From NCBI GenBank assembly GCA_003537755.1, contig DPQS01000004.1:42857-69557 (forward strand): 26,701 nucleotides of DNA, read 5' to 3'. How positions within the stretch are numbered: position 1 is the stretch's first letter; every line of letters starts with the position of its first letter. This stretch comes from Clostridiales bacterium. GTDB taxonomy: Bacteria; Bacillota; Clostridia; Christensenellales; CAG-314. The translations under genes were made by a program, and so were the position numbers. Positions 23,836 through 26,701 of this stretch are shown here, one piece after another. The notes under the pieces are model-generated. The model was not told the DNA's origin and ran no database searches. It saw only the letters and a list, made by a program, of their open reading frames with translations.

Positions 23836-26370
23836 ATGGAACAGTATATTTTCGGACAGGTACGCGTGCAGGTGCTTGACAACCGCGTTGTCCGAATCGA
23901 AAGGAAGAGCAAAGATAAATTTTTTGACGGTGACACGTTTCTGGTGCCTTGCCATGCGGAACTTTGCGACAACGCGGTTTGCAGCAGCGTTGACTGCGGA
24001 AACGTGACTGTAGGCAACTACACGATTTGTTTGCCGCAGGACGCAACGACTATTGACAAAGTTGTTGTCTGCAAGGACGGCAAAGAAGTTTACAAATGCG
24101 AAAAAACGACAAACAGCGGTGAGTTGCCTTTGCCGGGTAATACGCCCTGTGTGTACGCAGTATCGGACAATCCGCGTATAGTGGTGCCCGAGGGCGGCTA
24201 CTCGGCAGGCAGAAAAGGCGAGTACGTGGTGGAGGATGATGTCGACGACATTTATCTGCTGCTTTGCGACGGCGACTTTAAGTTGCTCAGACAGTTGTAT
24301 GTGCGTCTGACGGGCAGATGCGAAATGCCGCGCTTGTCAACTCTCGGCGCGTGGAACAGCAAATACTACCCCTACACGGACAAGGAAGCGTTGCAGGTGC
24401 TTGACGACTATGCCGGGCACGACTATCCGCTGGACAACATTGTCATCGACACCGACTGGCGCACAGACGTAAACGGATGGGGCTACGACGTCAACACGAA
24501 GTTGTTTCCCGATATGAAGGGCTTTCTTGCCAAGGTGCACGCGCAAAACGTGGACGTTATGTTCAACGACCACCCGGAACCTGTCGACGGCGCAAACGTG
24601 TTCGACCCCAAGGAAATTGCCTACCGTGAACGCAGTTTGCAACAGCTGCTTGACATCGGGCTTGACACGTGGTGGTACGACCGCAACTGGCTTACCGCGC
24701 TTGTGTCGCCCACAAAAGGCATTAAGTGCGAAACGCTGGGAATGTATCTGTTCTACGACATTACAAGGCATTTTTACCAAAAGCAATCAGGCAACAACGA
24801 AATTTATCGCCGCCCCGACATTATGGCAAACGTGGACAACATTGCCAACGGTACCTACGTGAGTATCAATTCGTCGGCTTCGCACCGGTACCCGATGCAA
24901 TGGACCGGCGACATTCTGTCCGACGAGGGCGACCTTGCGCAGGAAGTGCACAACCTTGTCAGGGGCAGTAACAACTGCATTGCATATGTCAACGCCGACT
25001 GCGGCGGACACGGCGGCAACCCGGACAAGGAATTGTTTATCCGCTGGATGCAATTCGGCACGCTGTCGCCGGTATTCCGTCCGCACTGTATGCATGGCGG
25101 ACTCGTGCGCACTCGTGAGGCGTGGAACTACGACGAGGAAACCGTGGACATCGTGCGTGAATACAACAATTTGCGCTACCGTCTGCTCCCCGAAATTTAC
25201 ACACAGGCGCACAATTGTTATGTGACGGGCGAGCCGCCGTTCAAGGCGCTCGGTTGGAACTATCCCGACGACAAAAAGGCACTCGGTTGTGTGGATGAGT
25301 ACATGATCGGGCGCAATCTGCTTGTATCGCCGATTGCGGGCACGCCGCCCAAAGTAGTGGACGAACAAAACCTCGTAACCCCCGTCAGGGCAACCTACTT
25401 CGACGGAACGGAACTGAAGGGCGAGCCGATTTTTGAAACGGAATACAACAAGCTGGAAATGAACCTCAACAATGTTGCGCCGGAAAAACAAGTACCCGTG
25501 TACAACTATTCGGCGCGTTTCGAAACGTCGGTACGCTTTGACAAGGCGGTTGAACTTGTGTTGCGTGTGGACGACGGCGCAAAAGTGTGGATTGACGACG
25601 AGTTGGTGCTTGCGGACGAACGTTTTCACTCCGCACTTAATCACAAACTTGCCGTGCTTGAACAAAGCCGCACTTACAGGGTGAAAATCGACTACTTCCA
25701 GGGCGGGGCACAAGCCGTTGCAATGCTGTGTTACAACGAGGTCGTGCCGCAACAAAATCCGACAACCTACCTGCCCGAGGGCAAGTGGCTGGACGTGTTC
25801 GACGGCAAAATGTACGACGGAAACCGCAATGTCAGCCGCGCGTACGCCCTTAATGAAATGCCGTTGTTCGTTCGTATGGGCGCGGTTGTACCTCTTGCTT
25901 ACAATGCGCCCAACACCAAAGTGCAAAAATGGGACAAACTGGTGTACGACTTCTATCCTTGCAAAGGCTGCTCCGACAGTGGCGTTCTGTACGAGGACGA
26001 CACGGAAACGACGGCGTACAAAACAGGCAAGTATCGCACAAGCGAATACTCGGCAAATTACGACGACATTGACGGCGCGTTTGTATTGACTCTTGAAGCA
26101 AGCAAAGGCGAATTTGACGGTAAAAAGGCATTTAACAGCCGTAAGTGTACCGTTAAAATGCACTTAACTCAACAAATTGACAAAGTTCTGTGCGTTACCG
26201 TAAACGACAAAGACGTACCGTTTGAACTGCACAAGACGGACAAACAGGCTTTTCCGCTTACGACGGCATGCGGCGCAGCGGACGGCGACACCGTTACGGT
26301 TGAACTGGACGTTGACCTTAGCAAACGTTACTGCGTAAAGTTTTTTGTCGAACAAAGGGGTGAAGTATGA
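23836..26370 (+). CDS. Glycoside hydrolase family 31 with PA14 domain, cytosolic
   Basis: ATG 23836 is chosen because AGAGG (23826-23830) precedes it; the frame is open to 23797 without a site. The product has 844 residues and no signal peptide, unlike the other glycan proteins here, so it acts on imported sugar. The N-terminal beta domain (1-165) leads to the barrel: STLGAWNSKYYPYTDKEA, PLDNIVIDTDWR (198-209), GWGYDVNTKLFPD (214-226), DVMFNDHPEP, IGLDTWWYDRNW (274-285; nucleophile Asp282), and SASHRYPMQWTGDI (347-360; acid/base Asp359), then GGHGGNPDKELFIRWMQFG. Residues about 520-640 are a PA14-like beta domain (RFETSVRFDKAVELVLRVDD, VWIDDELVL), lying between the barrel and the C-terminal beta domain (YLPEGKWLDVFDG onward). 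GH31 enzymes are alpha-glucosidases, alpha-xylosidases, alpha-galactosidases or transferases; which one cannot be told here. Confidence 0.92.
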   Translation: MEQYIFGQVRVQVLDNRVVRIERKSKDKFFDGDTFLVPCHAELCDNAVCSSVDCGNVTVGNYTICLPQDATTIDKVVVCKDGKEVYKCEKTTNSGELPLPGNTPCVYAVSDNPRIVVPEGGYSAGRKGEYVVEDDVDDIYLLLCDGDFKLLRQLYVRLTGRCEMPRLSTLGAWNSKYYPYTDKEALQVLDDYAGHDYPLDNIVIDTDWRTDVNGWGYDVNTKLFPDMKGFLAKVHAQNVDVMFNDHPEPVDGANVFDPKEIAYRERSLQQLLDIGLDTWWYDRNWLTALVSPTKGIKCETLGMYLFYDITRHFYQKQSGNNEIYRRPDIMANVDNIANGTYVSINSSASHRYPMQWTGDILSDEGDLAQEVHNLVRGSNNCIAYVNADCGGHGGNPDKELFIRWMQFGTLSPVFRPHCMHGGLVRTREAWNYDEETVDIVREYNNLRYRLLPEIYTQAHNCYVTGEPPFKALGWNYPDDKKALGCVDEYMIGRNLLVSPIAGTPPKVVDEQNLVTPVRATYFDGTELKGEPIFETEYNKLEMNLNNVAPEKQVPVYNYSARFETSVRFDKAVELVLRVDDGAKVWIDDELVLADERFHSALNHKLAVLEQSRTYRVKIDYFQGGAQAVAMLCYNEVVPQQNPTTYLPEGKWLDVFDGKMYDGNRNVSRAYALNEMPLFVRMGAVVPLAYNAPNTKVQKWDKLVYDFYPCKGCSDSGVLYEDDTETTAYKTGKYRTSEYSANYDDIDGAFVLTLEASKGEFDGKKAFNSRKCTVKMHLTQQIDKVLCVTVNDKDVPFELHKTDKQAFPLTTACGAADGDTVTVELDVDLSKRYCVKFFVEQRGEV

Positions 26371-26701
26371 ACCAAAGAAAATTGCCATGCTATCCGTTGA
26401 TGGTCAAGGATCCTAATTTTTCGCTGTGGGTAAGCGACGAATTTCTCAACAAAAGTTATCCGCAGACGTGGTTTGGCGAAAGGAAAAAGATTTGCGGGTT
26501 CGTAAACATTGACGGACAAAAATACTGTTTCCTTGGCAGAACCGACGACTTTACCCCGTTTGGCGTAAAAGAAGCGACGCAGGTTGACCTCAAAGTGACG
26601 GCGTTTACCACCGAGTACACATTTACGGCAGGCGCGGCTACGTTGAAATTAAAATTCGTATCGCCGTTGCCGCCCGACGACATTAAGCTGTTGTCGCTGC
26701 C
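26367..26701 (+). CDS. Glutaminase A-like (DUF4964/DUF5127) protein, N-terminal fragment
   Basis: ATG 26367 overlaps the GH31 stop in an ATGA junction, with AAAGGGG just upstream, so translation is coupled. The frame runs off the window after about 111 codons. The start reads LPCYPLMVKDPNFSLWVSDE, then TWFGERKKICGFVNIDGQKY and FLGRTDDF. The pattern 'P-L-x-V-x-DP-x-FS-x-W ... W-x-G ... G-x-x-x-IDG-x-x-Y-x-F-x-G' is that of the N-terminal region of the fungal/bacterial glutaminase A-like family (DUF4964/DUF5127/DUF4965). No signal peptide is seen. In clusters like this such proteins may be glycan-active alpha/alpha-toroid enzymes rather than true glutaminases; that is inference. Family call is moderate because only a small part is visible. 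Confidence 0.6.
   Translation, partial: MNQRKLPCYPLMVKDPNFSLWVSDEFLNKSYPQTWFGERKKICGFVNIDGQKYCFLGRTDDFTPFGVKEATQVDLKVTAFTTEYTFTAGAATLKLKFVSPLPPDDIKLLSL

Noticed and set aside
22042..23955. 637-codon open frame on the minus strand
   Set aside because: Antisense to the second module A-B lipoprotein and the start of the GH31 gene, both of which have proper starts and recognisable domains.
1..26701. CRISPR arrays, tRNA or rRNA genes, insertion sequences, prophage genes
   Set aside because: I saw no regularly spaced direct repeats, cloverleaf sequences, rRNA segments, transposase or phage proteins on either strand.

Overview
The window looks like a chromosomal segment of a Gram-positive anaerobe of the Bacillota, probably an uncultured gut-type clostridium. 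This rests on five cleanly lipobox-tipped lipoproteins plus a sixth lipidated membrane protein, consensus sigma-70-type promoters (TTGACA-17-TATAAT), strong AGGAGG ribosome binding sites with GTG and TTG starts, a UgpC/MsmX-style ABC system with extracytoplasmic solute-binding lipoproteins, and a flavin/extracellular-electron-transfer pair of Listeria/Enterococcus type. Taxonomy is inference only; there is no rRNA.

Left part (1-4575): the last 19 codons of rpsI (ribosomal protein S9) and its terminator, then a rightward pair: an ApbE flavin transferase fused to a NusG-II domain (FmnB-EetA-like), followed by a Gx-transporter membrane protein (EetB-like). Next come a pyridoxamine/pyridoxal kinase and, convergent to it, a solitary Phd/YefM antitoxin with no visible toxin.

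Middle (4576-7535, minus strand): a 635-residue MsmX/UgpC-type ABC ATPase with a long C-terminal extension, and upstream of it an AraC-family regulator. Each has a near-perfect promoter, and a perfect 22-bp palindrome lies upstream of the ATPase promoter. Fifteen bases including one palindrome arm recur exactly in the promoter upstream of the antitoxin.

Right part (8035-26701, plus strand, runs off the end): a large carbohydrate-use locus preceded by a long structured leader. Order: 1186-residue Ig-like (BIG2) lipoprotein; stable stem-loop and terminator; Gfo/Idh/MocA oxidoreductase; solute-binding lipoprotein with two InlB B-repeats; GH97 lipoprotein; second solute-binding lipoprotein; two MalF/MalG-type permeases; ABC ATPase with two large insertions; lipoprotein sharing the C-terminal modules of the first lipoprotein; cytosolic GH31 with a PA14 domain; start of a glutaminase-A-like (DUF4964/DUF5127) protein. 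The likely logic is surface capture and trimming of an alpha-linked glycan (module lipoproteins, GH97), import by the ABC transporter, and cytosolic processing (GH31, oxidoreductase), with the AraC gene a plausible local regulator. The most novel-looking items are the shared lectin-like module of the two big lipoproteins, the inserted ATPase, and the InlB-repeat/binding-protein fusion.
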